Part shown: positions 27,643 through 38,416 of the stretch, piece by piece
Numbering within the stretch: position 1 is the stretch's first letter
Layout of the letters: each line of letters begins with the position of its first letter
Assembly: GCF_963668475.1 (NCBI RefSeq)
Contig: NZ_OY764544.1
Span: 248,001 to 312,000 of the forward strand
Direction: 5' to 3'
Origin: an uncultured Methanospirillum sp.
GTDB lineage: Archaea; Halobacteriota; Methanomicrobia; Methanomicrobiales; Methanospirillaceae
DNA: 64,000 nt
Translations under genes and position numbers: made by a program
The notes under the pieces: model-generated
What the model was told of the DNA's origin: nothing
What the model saw: the letters and a program-made list of their open reading frames with translations, nothing else
Database searches by the model: none

Positions 27643-28283
27643 TGTGCATGATGATCGATCAGGCTGGTATCTAAATATTGGGTAAACAGGGTGAAAGTGA
27701 TCGGGATTTTATTATTGGTTTTACCATTTAATCTATTCATCCGCAAATGTGGAAACCGGGCATGATTTGAGGGTGTAGATAGATATTCTCATATGACCCG
27801 GTTAGTGGAATACCACATACCTCTGTCCAGTAAACGGTGGATAATCTGGATGATCTTCATATGAATATATCTCTCCGGGGTAGATGTATAGGATGAGACA
27901 GAGGATAGAGTTGGATCATTTACGGCAAAACCTCATATAGTTCTTCTCCTCAACTGGAATGTCTTCACTTTTCGGGAGATCTTTTCCTATTCCTATATTA
28001 TCAATTCAACGAAATTAAATCATTATTAAGTCATTTCTTCTATCTGAGCGAACTTTGCCGATTTGTATGTAAGTCACATGCCAGTCGGGGTCGGTAATTC
28101 CACCCATGACTTGAACCAGGAGACAACAGGTAATTGGCAGTGTTATCAACAGTGAGATTCCCAAGGGGTTGTTCATTTGAAACCTGATGGTATACAATAA
28201 AAAGTTACAAGAATTAAGTGAATATACGCCAGATTCATTTCACAATCCTTATATTTTTACCAAGACCAGTTACACTGATTCAT
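27643..28283. other. Intergenic, possible tiny minus-strand ORF
   Basis: A minus-strand frame ending at 28015 (ATG 28176, MNNPLGISLLITLPITCCLL) has one hydrophobic helix and could be a small membrane protein. No ribosome site or family supports it. Nothing else is seen. Confidence 0.3.
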
Positions 28284-28496
28284 ATGGGACTCATTTGGGA
28301 GATGCATCAACAGGGACAGGGAAGAAGACGTGATGCCAGACAGATGATGGCATCTGCTTCACTTGAACAGAGAGTAGCTGAACTTGAGAAAGAGGTTGAT
28401 GAGATGAACAATCTCCTTGAACGGGTCATCACCAAACTGGAAGAGACACTCGGGACCGATCTCGATGGAGATGGGAAAGTCCCTGTGAAAAAGTAA
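28284..28496 (+). CDS. Small coiled-coil protein
   Basis: A 70-residue protein. It begins MGLIWEMHQQGQGRRRDARQ; the ATG at 28284 is preferred over 28218 because the extra 22 residues are encoded by untranslated-looking AT-rich DNA. The heptad region LEQRVAELEKEVDEMNNLLE, RVITKLEETLG forms a coiled coil, and a DLDGDGKV acidic tail resembles a single EF-hand-like loop. Similar short proteins are known in methanogens, with no function known to me. Confidence 0.65.
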   Translation: MGLIWEMHQQGQGRRRDARQMMASASLEQRVAELEKEVDEMNNLLERVITKLEETLGTDLDGDGKVPVKK

Positions 28497-29055
28497 CTCC
28501 TTTTATTCTATTGTACAAATATAATTCTCTTTCTTCAACATCAGGGTATGGTGAGGACAGGAGTCGTGTACACTTCGGATTACTGGACATACCGATTCAT
28601 CGGTAAAAACAGATGATCAGAGTAGTCCTTGATAATCTTCTCATTCTGGCTATTTGCTGTAATTGATTTTAGATCCAGGTTATTTGAAATCATTTCTTAT
28701 GCTTATATTCCGGACTCAGGAGGGTGATTGGATATTCCTTCTTCTGAGTTCAAGATATCCTGTTGTGATAATCGAAGGGATTTGAGATTTTTTCTACCCT
28801 GGCTTTCAGCATTCTATCGTGTTGAGCAATGATCTGGATTATTCCATACCTATTTGCATTATATTATTGCCTGATTGAGTTATCTTGAACACCTGGAAAT
28901 CCTTGATATTCCATTCAATATCAGATACCAGATACCATCGAGCGGCACTCTCATCGTCAGGGAAGAGAGATTCTTGTCTTCTTACCTGATTGAACAATAA
29001 AGGCCTTTTGATGTCGTGAAGAAGATAATCAATCCAACAATTATCCTAAAAAAAG
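28497..29055. other. Intergenic, no gene seen
   Basis: 560 bp between convergent genes. Starts with a T-rich CCTTTTATTCT that may terminate the coiled-coil gene. No ORF is supported. Confidence 0.4.
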
Positions 29056-29562
29056 TTAATCGTGAGGTCTTTTTTTGCCGTTGACCGGAACAGTATCTTT
29101 ATCCTCAATATATACCCCAATCGTCTGATAAGTACCCTTCAACGATGTTGTATTTCCTTCTTGTACAAAATTACGTAACCGCGTTCCATCATAATACTGA
29201 AGCGGGATTACATTCAACGTGAGCCTGTTGTTGTTATCCAAGAGTGATATATTGGAGATAACCCTGAGTGCTTCAGTATTTCCAGATTGTCCAACGAGAA
29301 CAATCGAAGAATCCAGAGGATATTGCAATTCATTCATCAGAGAAACCGGGACCAATTTGTTTGTATTATCTGATTCAATATTCACATATGGAACGAGTTT
29401 CTGAATGGTTATTACCTCGCTTCCACCTGATCCCTCCTCGATTGTAGAATTACCTCCCTGAAGATAGATCAATACATCCGGTGTTTCATCCGCAGAAACA
29501 ACCCCGATTACAAGAAAGAACAGGAATATACATACAAGTCCTGGAAGACGAATGTGAAGCAT
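29056..29562 (-). CDS. Small secreted protein of unknown function
   Basis: A 168-residue protein with a signal peptide (LPGLVCIFLFFLVIGVVSA) and a mature beta-rich part (VLIYLQGGNSTIEEGSGGSE; SSIVLVGQSGNTEALRVISN). Two N-x-[ST] sites are visible. No recognised domain. It is likely anchored by association only, because no C-terminal membrane helix is present. Confidence 0.6.
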   Translation of the reverse strand: MLHIRLPGLVCIFLFFLVIGVVSADETPDVLIYLQGGNSTIEEGSGGSEVITIQKLVPYVNIESDNTNKLVPVSLMNELQYPLDSSIVLVGQSGNTEALRVISNISLLDNNNRLTLNVIPLQYYDGTRLRNFVQEGNTTSLKGTYQTIGVYIEDKDTVPVNGKKRPHD

Positions 29563-30144
29563 GATTTGGTAGTTGATATAGATTGAATAAATGCTTTCTC
29601 AAGATGGGGTAAAAAAAAGGAGTAGGCACATTGTATTGGTGATATCAGACATATCCGGGAGAAGATTGATGATGAATTGTCAGCCTGACCAGGTTAATGG
29701 AAATTATGTGTCTCTAGTCCTAACCATGGATAAAACAGATCAATTCAGCTATCGGCATGGTCAATACCGTCAGAAGATTGTGAAGTAGGAAATACTGACT
29801 ATATTTAGTTTTTAGAAATATCCCATTACACGTTCGGGTTCGATGGATGACCCAGGTTTGGGAAATACAGACTTAGGGACCCATAAAGCATAAGATCTAT
29901 GGAATAAGTAGAGGATTGAAAAATGAATACGATCCCGGAATCTTAACCCGACTGCCTGAAATCGAATATATCCTAATCATGTCTGGCATGACATTTGTGA
30001 ATAAAGGAACTAAACAGTATTTATTATATAACTACTCTCATCATGTAGTCTCATTCGGTGTTTATGTATAATCTGCGAATTATTCACGGGTTTCCCGTTA
30101 AGGTAAAATCGAAAGTCTATAATCACACCCAAATGATGTAACAT
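29563..30144. promoter_or_regulatory. Intergenic with promoter of the 30145 gene
   Basis: A strong TATA-like GTATTTATTATATAAC lies at ~30019-30034, ~110 bp before the ATG at 30145, suggesting a leader of ~85 nt. A 65-codon frame at 29591-29788 is not supported as a gene. Confidence 0.4.
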
Positions 30145-31422
30145 ATGATCATTTCTCGTACAGATAACTCACTACGAGTTATAACCTGTGTTCTTCTTCT
30201 CATTGGGCTGTGTATATGTCAGATCTCTCTTGCGGAAAGTACGTCTTCCGATACCTCGACTATAACCCTGTATGGTCTCTTTCCAACGAATGGATCATTA
30301 ACAGCAGGAGGAGAATCATCCAAAACTGCATTTAACCTTGCGATCTCTGATATCAACACATTTCTGAAAGATGGTGGTTCAAAGATCCAGGTGAAGGGAG
30401 TTACAACAGAGATCGGATCAGATCCGGAATCTGCACTTGATGCAATTCAAAAGCTCCATGAATCAGGAGTCACGATGGTTATCTGCTATCTTTCAAGTGC
30501 ACAGATTGAAGCGATAAAGGAGTATGCAGACTCAAACGGCGTTCTCATAGTATCTGTAGGATCTTCAGCAACTGAATTATCTATACCTGATGATAATATC
30601 CTTCGGTTTAACACAGATGATTCTGTTCAGGGTCTTTCTGTCGTTAATCTCTTTAAGCAGGATAATATCACAACAGTAATTCCACTTGCCAGAAATGATA
30701 TCTGGGGAAAGGGTCTTATTAAGACAGTTAAGAGCAATCTATCAGATTCCATCACCGTTGATGAAGGCATCTGGTATGACCCGACTACGACCTCTTTCAC
30801 AGATTCTCTATCACAACTCGATAAAAAAGTCGGTGATGAATTAAAGACAAGCGATGCGACAAAAATCGCTGTGTATGTCATCTCGTTCACTGAACTTGAG
30901 CAGATCTTCAAGGATGCAAAAACGAATGGATACTCAAATCTTGAGAAGGTGAGATGGTATGGCTGTGATGGTAATGCACTCACACCGGCATTAACCGGTT
31001 CCGGGGACGTTCCCGAATATGCATATGAGCGTAACTTTACCGGCCTTACTGTAGGTCCAAACTTAAATTACAAACAAAATCCGGTATATCAGTCGCTGAA
31101 AAAGACCCTTGGAAAAGAACCTGACGGGTCCTCATACGGGTGTTATGATGCAACAAACATTGCATACCGAACCCTTCTCATGAATGGAAACACTGATGCG
31201 AAAATCCTTCGTGATGAAGTAATTGCTATTTCTAATTCATATGTTGGTGTTGCAGGATTAGCAATGAAAAATGAAGCCGGAGATGCAAGAGAAGGACATT
31301 ATATCCTCTGGGGAATTGTAAAGGATAATGGAGAATACAGCCAGAAAGCTCAGGCCGAAGTCGCATCATGGTTTAACTATGGTGTTCGCCAGACTGTCTC
31401 CTTTTATCCGGTAAAGGAATAA
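30145..31422 (+). CDS. ABC-type branched-chain amino-acid-like substrate-binding protein
   Basis: A 425-residue protein with an N-terminal signal peptide (VITCVLLLIGLCICQISLAE) and the periplasmic-binding fold type I. TITLYGLFPTNGSLTAGGES starts the first lobe, followed by AFNLAISDINTFLKDGG, GVTMVICYLSSAQIEAIKEY, VIPLARNDIWGKGLIKTVKS and RWYGCDGNALTPAL. There is no Cys lipobox and no transporter permease or ATPase nearby, so it may be a free or S-layer-held receptor. It is paralogous to the protein of 37175-38416. Confidence 0.85.
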   Translation: MIISRTDNSLRVITCVLLLIGLCICQISLAESTSSDTSTITLYGLFPTNGSLTAGGESSKTAFNLAISDINTFLKDGGSKIQVKGVTTEIGSDPESALDAIQKLHESGVTMVICYLSSAQIEAIKEYADSNGVLIVSVGSSATELSIPDDNILRFNTDDSVQGLSVVNLFKQDNITTVIPLARNDIWGKGLIKTVKSNLSDSITVDEGIWYDPTTTSFTDSLSQLDKKVGDELKTSDATKIAVYVISFTELEQIFKDAKTNGYSNLEKVRWYGCDGNALTPALTGSGDVPEYAYERNFTGLTVGPNLNYKQNPVYQSLKKTLGKEPDGSSYGCYDATNIAYRTLLMNGNTDAKILRDEVIAISNSYVGVAGLAMKNEAGDAREGHYILWGIVKDNGEYSQKAQAEVASWFNYGVRQTVSFYPVKE

Positions 31423-31600
31423 TTCCTCCTCACTTTCTTTTTATCACAGAGCTATTCCCAATATACTATATACTTGGGCGATGACACACAAATTCACTGC
31501 CTCATCTGTATATATCAAATGCATCTGGTATATACCGGTGAAATCACCCCGTTCACCAGGAAAGTTAAACCTGTATACCTTAAAAAAAGCGGATTATCAT

Positions 31601-34036
31601 TCACGTTGCAACAATTGCATCGTGAATTCGTAAGCTCCCGCCAAAGTCCTTATTTGTGACAGACAACGTCACCGGGTAGGAACCTGGTGAAGTATAGGTA
31701 TGGGTTGGATCCGGCACTGATGAATAGGATCCATCACCAAAGTCCCAGTTCCATGATACCGGATTTCCTATACTGAGATCCTTGAAGTCCACAATCAGCG
31801 GGGCATTTCCGGTTGTCGGGTACGCTGAGAACTGTGTGGTAATCTTTCCTGGTACTGGAGTTGGGGTAGGCTCAACAACTGGCCCATCTGTGACTGTGAT
31901 GTAGTTATTCCATACTGCATACCCTCCGGTCTGATTATTCAGAGCACGTAAGGTCACGGTATAGGTTCCTGGGATTTCATACACATGAACCGGATTTTAG
32001 GTTGAATTGGTTGTTCCATCTCCAAATTGCCAGTACCATGAGGTGGGTGTACCCAGAGATTCTTTTGATGAGAAAGAGACAGTCAGAGGTTTCTCTCCGT
32101 ATCGGGTCGAACCGTTAAAGAATGCATGAACCTGCCCTGGTGTTGCATTGCCAACCGCCTGAATAGTATGATCTTCTGTGAGCTGGGAGAAAGTCCAGTT
32201 TGGTATGCTTCCTTGTGACTTCGAATCCACAATAACATCAGTGATATCTGCTCCTGGCTTTGCCTGGGTGATAAAAGTCTGGTTCGTGTATGACTGATAC
32301 GAATTGTTCCCCTGTGGAACAACAACACCCCAGGTATTTGCAGTTGAATTGATCTTCACTGACTTCTGCGGAACAAGAGGGGCAGTATCATACATTCCCG
32401 TTAGGACTATGAATGGAGTTGTAGTATATCCGGTAACGTTTGGAGTCTGCTCATCAGACCATCCAGTACCATTTTCATTGCTCCAGTAATTTCCGGCAAT
32501 AAACGGCCCTCCGACAACATTTGTTCCTCGCTGTGGTCCGGATGGGTTGGTCCATGCATAGTGGTAATTACTAAAATTCCCCTCCCCTCCGACATTTGTC
32601 TGACTTCCTAGATAATTATTGTAAATTACTCCTTCACCGGTTCCATCTGCATTTCTGATCCATATGCCATACCGTTTTATCTGGTTGATCTGATTCCCAG
32701 TCACGGTTGTATTGTAACTATCAGCGATTCCGAGTCCGGTTGTCGCATTTGTAATAATATTATTGATGACACTAGAATTTGTTCCAAGACATGCTACCCC
32801 ATCCGCTGATGTATCCCGGACAGTGTTGGCAATAGTTTTCCCATTGTCACCTATGAGAAATACACCGGATAAGTAACATGAATAAAGACTGTTATGTGTT
32901 ATACGTCCGTCTGCTCCGATCAAAAGGATTCCATATCCGGCATTGGAGATTATATTGTCGGAGATGGTCACATTCTTTGCTGTCGAAAATATCCCATACC
33001 TGTAAAGAGAAGTATATGATATTGTATTATTGGATATGATAAAATTCGGAACATTCGATCCTATGGCGTTTTCGTTATGTCCGAAGAAATTTTCTGAGCA
33101 TACGCCGCCATCTCCTGGAGATAGGAGAACTCCATACAAAAGACTACGTAATATGGTATTCTCTCTAATTGTCGGATATTTTCCTGAGTTAGTTACCCCG
33201 TACCTGTTATCTGTAAATATGTTCGTTTCAAGGCTTAGGTTATTTGAATAACTCTGCACTCCATAGCCATTTTTGCCAAACGTATTCTCTCTCAATTGCG
33301 GGCCATCTCCATAGAGAAGAACACCGGCAAAAGTCTGGTTTATGAGGGTATTATGGATCATTGCAAAATTCAGGCCATAACTATTTGCACATCCATACAT
33401 ATTATCAGAGATTGAATTATTTACCAGGTTTACCTGATTACCTGTCGTTTTAACTCCATAATAGAACTGCTTGATTCCGTTAAAGTTTTTGAGAGATATG
33501 TTTGATCTTCCAGACTCGATGGCGACTCCCGTATTTTTTAGTGTTCCTGATATCGATTGTGCATTTCCATCAAGAACCACATCAGATGCACCGATTCGAA
33601 TCGCGGAGCTGTTCGTTGTAGAGAACCCATTCTGGAGTGTGTATGATCCGGATGAAGAGATGTAATAACTCTGATCAGTTCCTGTGGTATTGAAATATTA
33701 ATATCCACTACCCTCCGGAGTCGGGGTGATCGGAACGAGAACTGCACTACCCATCGTTTCCAATCCGGTATCTGCGAATGTACCTGATGATACAACCGGA
33801 TTTAAATCATTCACTGGTAATTCAGGCTCTTCAATATCAGTCCGGTAATCAGGGAATGCGGGGATGGTGATATTTTCAGTGCCTGTCACAAATATCTGGG
33901 ATGAAAGCAGAGTGCTCGTATTCATCCCGGGTATACTGATGGCTGTCTCTGCTGCACTTATACCGGTCGCTACTGTAAATAAAACCAGTATTAATAGTGA
34001 TACTATACTGATTAAGGCAGATTTTGAGTACATCAT
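31601..34036 (-). pseudogene. Secreted parallel beta-helix/PKD surface protein with two in-frame TAA codons
   Basis: One 812-codon frame from ATG 34034-34036. The signal peptide is LISIVSLLILVLFTVATGIS-AA. A linker ends at TAA 33698-33700 (...PEGSGY-stop-YFNTTGTDQSYYI). The same frame continues through a ~400-residue PbH1 helix of repeated N.I..N...GI.. rungs and a first PKD domain, reaching a second TAA at 31997-31999 (GDGTTNST-stop-NPVHVYEIPG). A second PKD domain (WNWDFGDGSYSSVPDPTHTY) then leads to the end. No frameshift occurs in 2.4 kb, so the nonsense codons are recent or are read through. Such proteins bind carbohydrate or form surface fibres. Confidence 0.85.
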
Positions 34037-34453
34037 TCACCTATGATCATTGAGTTGATCATTTCTTTGTGATCCTCAATCAAGACCGATATCGTTCGTG
34101 TATTGGTACAGAGAATATGGTACAGTATTTGTACATTACTACTATTCGTTACACCCATCATTTACCCCCTTAATTGTAAATCTACACTCCGAGAGATGAT
34201 ATGGGGTATATTATGGTGAAAAAAATATAATTGTATGCTTTAGTGCCAAGGGATCAGAACAGGCCCTGAACGTAAGAGGTATGGAATACTTAAATAGATC
34301 CGGTCTTGTGGGATAGATCTACAGGGTATTCCTGATCGACATACTGATAGATAAAAGGCAATGATTGGGTTTCTTCTACATTACAGTTCAGATGTGATAG
34401 TTCCGGTCAGATTATCGTGAATCCATCTCTCATCAGGACCTGGAGATCTGTAT
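34037..34453. other. Intergenic, no gene seen
   Basis: Holds the presumed promoter of the PbH1/PKD gene (AT-rich, TTTATATTTTTT-like on the minus strand near 34225). No ORF is supported. Confidence 0.4.
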
Positions 34454-36022
34454 TCATACAGCCTGTTCTTGTAAGGCCTGGACTGCATGTGTGAGCTGAA
34501 CATCCTCTCCTGCCATTGCCCGGGCTAGGGTCTCCTCATTCATAGGGACCCGGACATGAGGGGCAACCCCACCAATACGTGATGCGTTACTATCCATCTG
34601 GATGATTCTGCTCTCATTCAAAGAAGCACCATCCGGATATAATATCTCCAGATCTAATGGGAGTATTGCAGCAGCAGTAACCATGCCGAATGCCCCGTCC
34701 GTTCCATACCATGAAACAACCTTACCTCTGCCGGTCTTGTTCATGATCATCGGGACTCCTTCACCAGAACTGATCGTATCCGGGCTGACCATGACAACTA
34801 CTGGTCCTTCATACTTCTGAGTCCGTGGTTTTGTACATGCAGCAGAGGTAATTTTCGCTTTCTGTACCCCGGGATCATAGGTTGTAACAAACTCGTAGAA
34901 AACAGGCTCTTTCGCAAACCAACCCGCGATACAGGAGGCCAGATTGTCATCACCGCCACCATTAAACCGCAGATCTAGAACGATACCGGGAGTGTTGTTT
35001 GCAATTGCAGAGAGCATGGTCTCTTTAAACGGCTGGTAAACCTCATATGACTCCTCATAGAGCGCTATGTAGGTATATCCACCGTCAAGAATCCTGACGG
35101 TCATGAGATCAGGGCTGATCTGTGGCTTGACATCAAGCAACACATTTTCGATGCCATAATCATTGATATTTTTACCAAGGAAGAATGAAGAGCGGTTGAC
35201 TGTATCATACCGGTCATCGAAGGCAGTCAGAAGAACATTCTTTGACTGATTATCTTTTGAGACCAGTGAAATATTTACTTCAGATCCCACCGCACCTCTT
35301 GTCAGAAACCGTTGCTGGTGTAAGAGAATGCCTTCATTTGTCGATGGTTTTTTTGTAGCCCAGATGTACGGCGTTTCATTGATGGCATCATGAATCTCCT
35401 TTCCGTTCCATTGAGTAACCTCATCACCAAAACGGACTCCAGCCTTTTCGGCTTCACTTTCGTTTGATACATAACTCACAATACATCGTCCGGAATCCAG
35501 GAGGTTTACATTGATACCATATCCACCGCCAATATCTGCATACCGGGCACCAAAGTCCCCGTTCTCTGAGAGAACATTGATATGACCATCAGGGATTGAA
35601 AAGAGATACTGACGAATCGTGCGGTAATATGACGCACTATCATTTCTCTTTTCTGCATCTGCTATTGTCGGTGTATATGTATCATACAAGGTATCCCAAT
35701 CGATATTCTTCCATGTCGTGAATGCATACCGCTCTTTGAGTAGAGAATGGGTTGTTTTGAACGCATCACTCCAGGATTCATTTCTGAGATCCGGAACCGG
35801 CGTAATATTGGCCATTACGGATGAGAAGGAAGCATTCAATTGATCATTGTATACAGATACGCTGTTTGATTCAAACGGTTCACAGGTATCGGCCCATATC
35901 ATCCCACACTCCGGGCAATCCGGTACTATCGATGTATAAGCTGAAACACATGCTACTGAACTTGTAAATATCAGGCAGGATATCAGAAAAAGCCATGAAA
36001 ATGAAGCATAAGGCCGGATCAT
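34454..36022 (-). CDS. Secreted S41-family (C-terminal-processing-like) peptidase
   Basis: The start is set at ATG 36022, which begins a signal peptide (WLFLISCLIFTSSVACVSAY). An upstream in-frame ATG at 36301 would add 93 non-homologous residues. The product is 522 residues. A PDZ-like segment (VSYVSNESEAEKAGVRFGDE, then VTQWNGKEI) precedes the S41 core. VLDLRFNGGGDDNLASCIAG and the serine loop VSPDTISSGEGVPMIMNKTG (nucleophile Ser in ISSGE) match S41 peptidases. A Cys pair follows the signal (CPECG). It acts outside the cytoplasm on surface or secreted proteins. Not in an operon. Confidence 0.85.
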   Translation of the reverse strand: MIRPYASFSWLFLISCLIFTSSVACVSAYTSIVPDCPECGMIWADTCEPFESNSVSVYNDQLNASFSSVMANITPVPDLRNESWSDAFKTTHSLLKERYAFTTWKNIDWDTLYDTYTPTIADAEKRNDSASYYRTIRQYLFSIPDGHINVLSENGDFGARYADIGGGYGINVNLLDSGRCIVSYVSNESEAEKAGVRFGDEVTQWNGKEIHDAINETPYIWATKKPSTNEGILLHQQRFLTRGAVGSEVNISLVSKDNQSKNVLLTAFDDRYDTVNRSSFFLGKNINDYGIENVLLDVKPQISPDLMTVRILDGGYTYIALYEESYEVYQPFKETMLSAIANNTPGIVLDLRFNGGGDDNLASCIAGWFAKEPVFYEFVTTYDPGVQKAKITSAACTKPRTQKYEGPVVVMVSPDTISSGEGVPMIMNKTGRGKVVSWYGTDGAFGMVTAAAILPLDLEILYPDGASLNESRIIQMDSNASRIGGVAPHVRVPMNEETLARAMAGEDVQLTHAVQALQEQAV

Positions 36023-36386
36023 AGTTGAGTTCTTAGTATCACTACAGATAAAGGTTATGAAATAGTATCTGGATTGAAGAGAAAAACTTTGAAAATTTTT
36101 CCGGAAATTAGAAAAACGATGAGAGAAGGAGTCTTTTTGAACGTGATCAATGATCACCAACATAGATCGAGCCCGGTGATAGGGGTTACCATGTTTCTGA
36201 TACCTGAGGTCACGCTTGCACCCCTGGCAAAATTTCTCCCCTGCAGGAGGTGTTAATATCGTGTCTACAGAAAACGGTATTCTATTCTCCGATAAGAACA
36301 TCTAAAAAAAGATTTCATTCTCACATAAATCATACAAAAGATGGCTCATACATTCACATGCATGGTAGAATAGCAAGGAGAAGATA
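36023..36386. other. Intergenic promoter region
   Basis: Divergent promoters for the S41 peptidase and DUF1697 genes are presumed here. Nothing else is supported. Confidence 0.35.
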
Positions 36387-36929
36387 ATGGAACACATGAA
36401 CACCTACATCGTGTTCCTTCGGGGGATCAACGTCGGAGGAAACACAATGGTTTCGATGAAAGATCTTGTCAGACATATTGAAGAATTGGGATGCCAGGAA
36501 GTCCGAACATATCTCAATAGTGGAAACATAATTCTCAAAACTCCCTATTCAGAAGAAGAATTGAGAGGAACAATAGAGGGCGAACTTGAACGTACATATG
36601 GAAAAGCTATCACAACGATAATCCGGTCACCTAAGGAACTTGAAGAGATAATCAGAAATAATCCATTTCCTGATCTTCCGGGAGCACAGATCGGTGTCCT
36701 TCTCACTTCTGCTTCTGTGAACCTGGATGTGGCTGGAGAGTTTGTCACCATTGGGAGAGAACAGATTCGCCCGGGTACACGTGAAGTGTACATCTATTAT
36801 CCTGATGGTATGGGGAGATCAAAGTTAAAGATACCATCATCACTACAAGAGGGCACGGTCCGGAATATGAATACTCTTGTAAAACTGGAAAAAATGGTGA
36901 ACCCGAACTCTGTTTCTCTTGTTCATTAA
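36387..36929 (+). CDS. DUF1697 family protein
   Basis: A 180-residue protein. It has the family opening YIVFLRGINVGGNTMVSMKD, then LGCQEVRTYLNSGNIILKT and a C-terminal MGRSKLKIPSSLQEGTVRNM with the conserved RN..T segment. A good ribosome site AAGGAG precedes the ATG; a second ATG three codons in (36396) is equally close to the family start. Cytoplasmic; the biochemical role is unknown. Confidence 0.9.
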   Translation: MEHMNTYIVFLRGINVGGNTMVSMKDLVRHIEELGCQEVRTYLNSGNIILKTPYSEEELRGTIEGELERTYGKAITTIIRSPKELEEIIRNNPFPDLPGAQIGVLLTSASVNLDVAGEFVTIGREQIRPGTREVYIYYPDGMGRSKLKIPSSLQEGTVRNMNTLVKLEKMVNPNSVSLVH

Positions 36930-37130
36930 CCCGGATATTTTTTCAATATGAACTATTTTTTTTAATGGCTTTTAATCGGTTGTTCATCATAGCCGGAAAA
37001 ATTCTCATATAATAAACCATTAATTAGAATGAAAAATGGAAAGGTAAAGAATTCTGGCTGTATTTACCTCAATGTCAATTTCATAAATAATAAATTAATC
37101 CGGGGCATACTCTCACGTTACCCTGAAGAT
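36930..37130 (+). terminator. T-rich terminator and intergenic
   Basis: Two poly-T runs (ATTTTTTCAA and ATTTTTTTTAAT) follow the DUF1697 stop at ~36938-36966 and fit archaeal termination. No gene is seen to 37130. Confidence 0.45.
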
Positions 37131-37174
37131 AATATTCCAAAGACAGGGTTGTTCAAAGAGAGTCGGAGTTCAAA

Positions 37175-38416
37175 ATAAATCGATTATTAGGATTTCTATT
37201 AGTCGCGATATTACTGGTTTTTGTAGTATCAGCTGAAAAACAGATTACTATCGGAGCGATTATTGATAAAAGCGGTGATACTGCTTCATTCGCTCCTGGA
37301 ATAGAAACAACAATAGACCTAGCAGCATCAGATCTGAACAATTATTATAAAAAACTAAACAAAACCACTACTGTTATAATAAGGACAGAATTTACAGGCG
37401 GTACTTCAGATAGTGCAGCTACTGCTGCTGAAAACCTTGTCTCTGAAGGTGCCCAGATAATCGTTGGTCCGACTACTTCAGAAGAACTATCTGGTTGCTT
37501 ACCGGTCCTCTCACGTGAGAAGATACTCTCAATTAATCCAACATCTTCAGTAAAACTGGCAAAACCAGGGGATCCGGTTATCAGATTATGTCCTGGAGAT
37601 CTGTCACTCATCAACGCAATTGCAAGTTACAATACGGTTATTACCGGAACAATACCGCAAAAAACTGTGGTTGTATCACGAGGTGATTTATATGGCCTTG
37701 ATCTATCTGAAAAAGTGAAAAGTATAACCCAGGTTTCTGATACTGTTATTTATTCTCCAGGGACACGGGATTTCACAAATACCCTTGAAAAATTAAATTC
37801 CTCGGTATCATCTCTCATTGACACGTATGGTGAAAAGAATGTATGTGTCTTTGCGATATCCATTGATGAGATCAGTGATCTCCTGGCACAGGCATCTGCA
37901 TATCCGAATTTGAGAAAGGTCCAGTGGTCTGGAATGGACGGAGTTGCCCTAAATCCTACGATCTTACGGAATGAAACTGCAGCACAATTTGCATATGACA
38001 CTCATTTAGCTACTATCTCCTTTAATATTGCACAACCCGCGGATTCTAATTACTGGCATGTGTACGATAAAATTCAGGCCGCAACAGATGGACATCAACC
38101 TTGTATTTACGAGATCCTTCCATATGATGAGGTTGTAATGGCAACCCGCATTCTTGAGAATAATGCGTCAACACTTGAACAGAACCTCATATTCGCAGAA
38201 ATCCTTGGCAACAATATGTACGGTGCAACCGGATGGCTGAAAGTTGATAAAAATGGCGATCGGAAGTATGGAGATTATTACTTCTATCTGCCTCAAAAAG
38301 GACCGGATGGAACAATAAAATGGGTCCCGTGCTTTGCATATCTGGATGAATTAAACACTACCATTCCTCTCTCCGGAGTTAACAATACATTACTTGAAAA
38401 AATAGTAACGAAATAA
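37175..38416 (+). CDS. ABC-type substrate-binding protein with ATA in place of start codon
   Basis: An uninterrupted frame from 37133 to TAA 38414-38416. The signal peptide (NRLLGFLLVAILLVFVVSA) begins right after ATA (37175-37177). A GGAG ribosome site stands 6 bases before that ATA. No ATG, GTG or TTG lies near, which implies a mutated ATG or unusual initiation. The mature protein is a fold-type I binding protein: ITIGAIIDKSGDTASFAPGI, AAENLVSEGAQIIVGPTTSE, KTVVVSRGDLYGLDLSEKVK and KVQWSGMDGVALNPTILR. It is similar in layout to the protein of 30145-31422. The first in-frame ATG (37667) would lose export and the first lobe. Confidence 0.75.
   Translation: MNRLLGFLLVAILLVFVVSAEKQITIGAIIDKSGDTASFAPGIETTIDLAASDLNNYYKKLNKTTTVIIRTEFTGGTSDSAATAAENLVSEGAQIIVGPTTSEELSGCLPVLSREKILSINPTSSVKLAKPGDPVIRLCPGDLSLINAIASYNTVITGTIPQKTVVVSRGDLYGLDLSEKVKSITQVSDTVIYSPGTRDFTNTLEKLNSSVSSLIDTYGEKNVCVFAISIDEISDLLAQASAYPNLRKVQWSGMDGVALNPTILRNETAAQFAYDTHLATISFNIAQPADSNYWHVYDKIQAATDGHQPCIYEILPYDEVVMATRILENNASTLEQNLIFAEILGNNMYGATGWLKVDKNGDRKYGDYYFYLPQKGPDGTIKWVPCFAYLDELNTTIPLSGVNNTLLEKIVTK

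Noticed and set aside
29591-29788. 65-codon plus-strand frame divergent from the secreted-protein gene
   Set aside because: No recognisable start signal or family; basic, unstructured-looking sequence.
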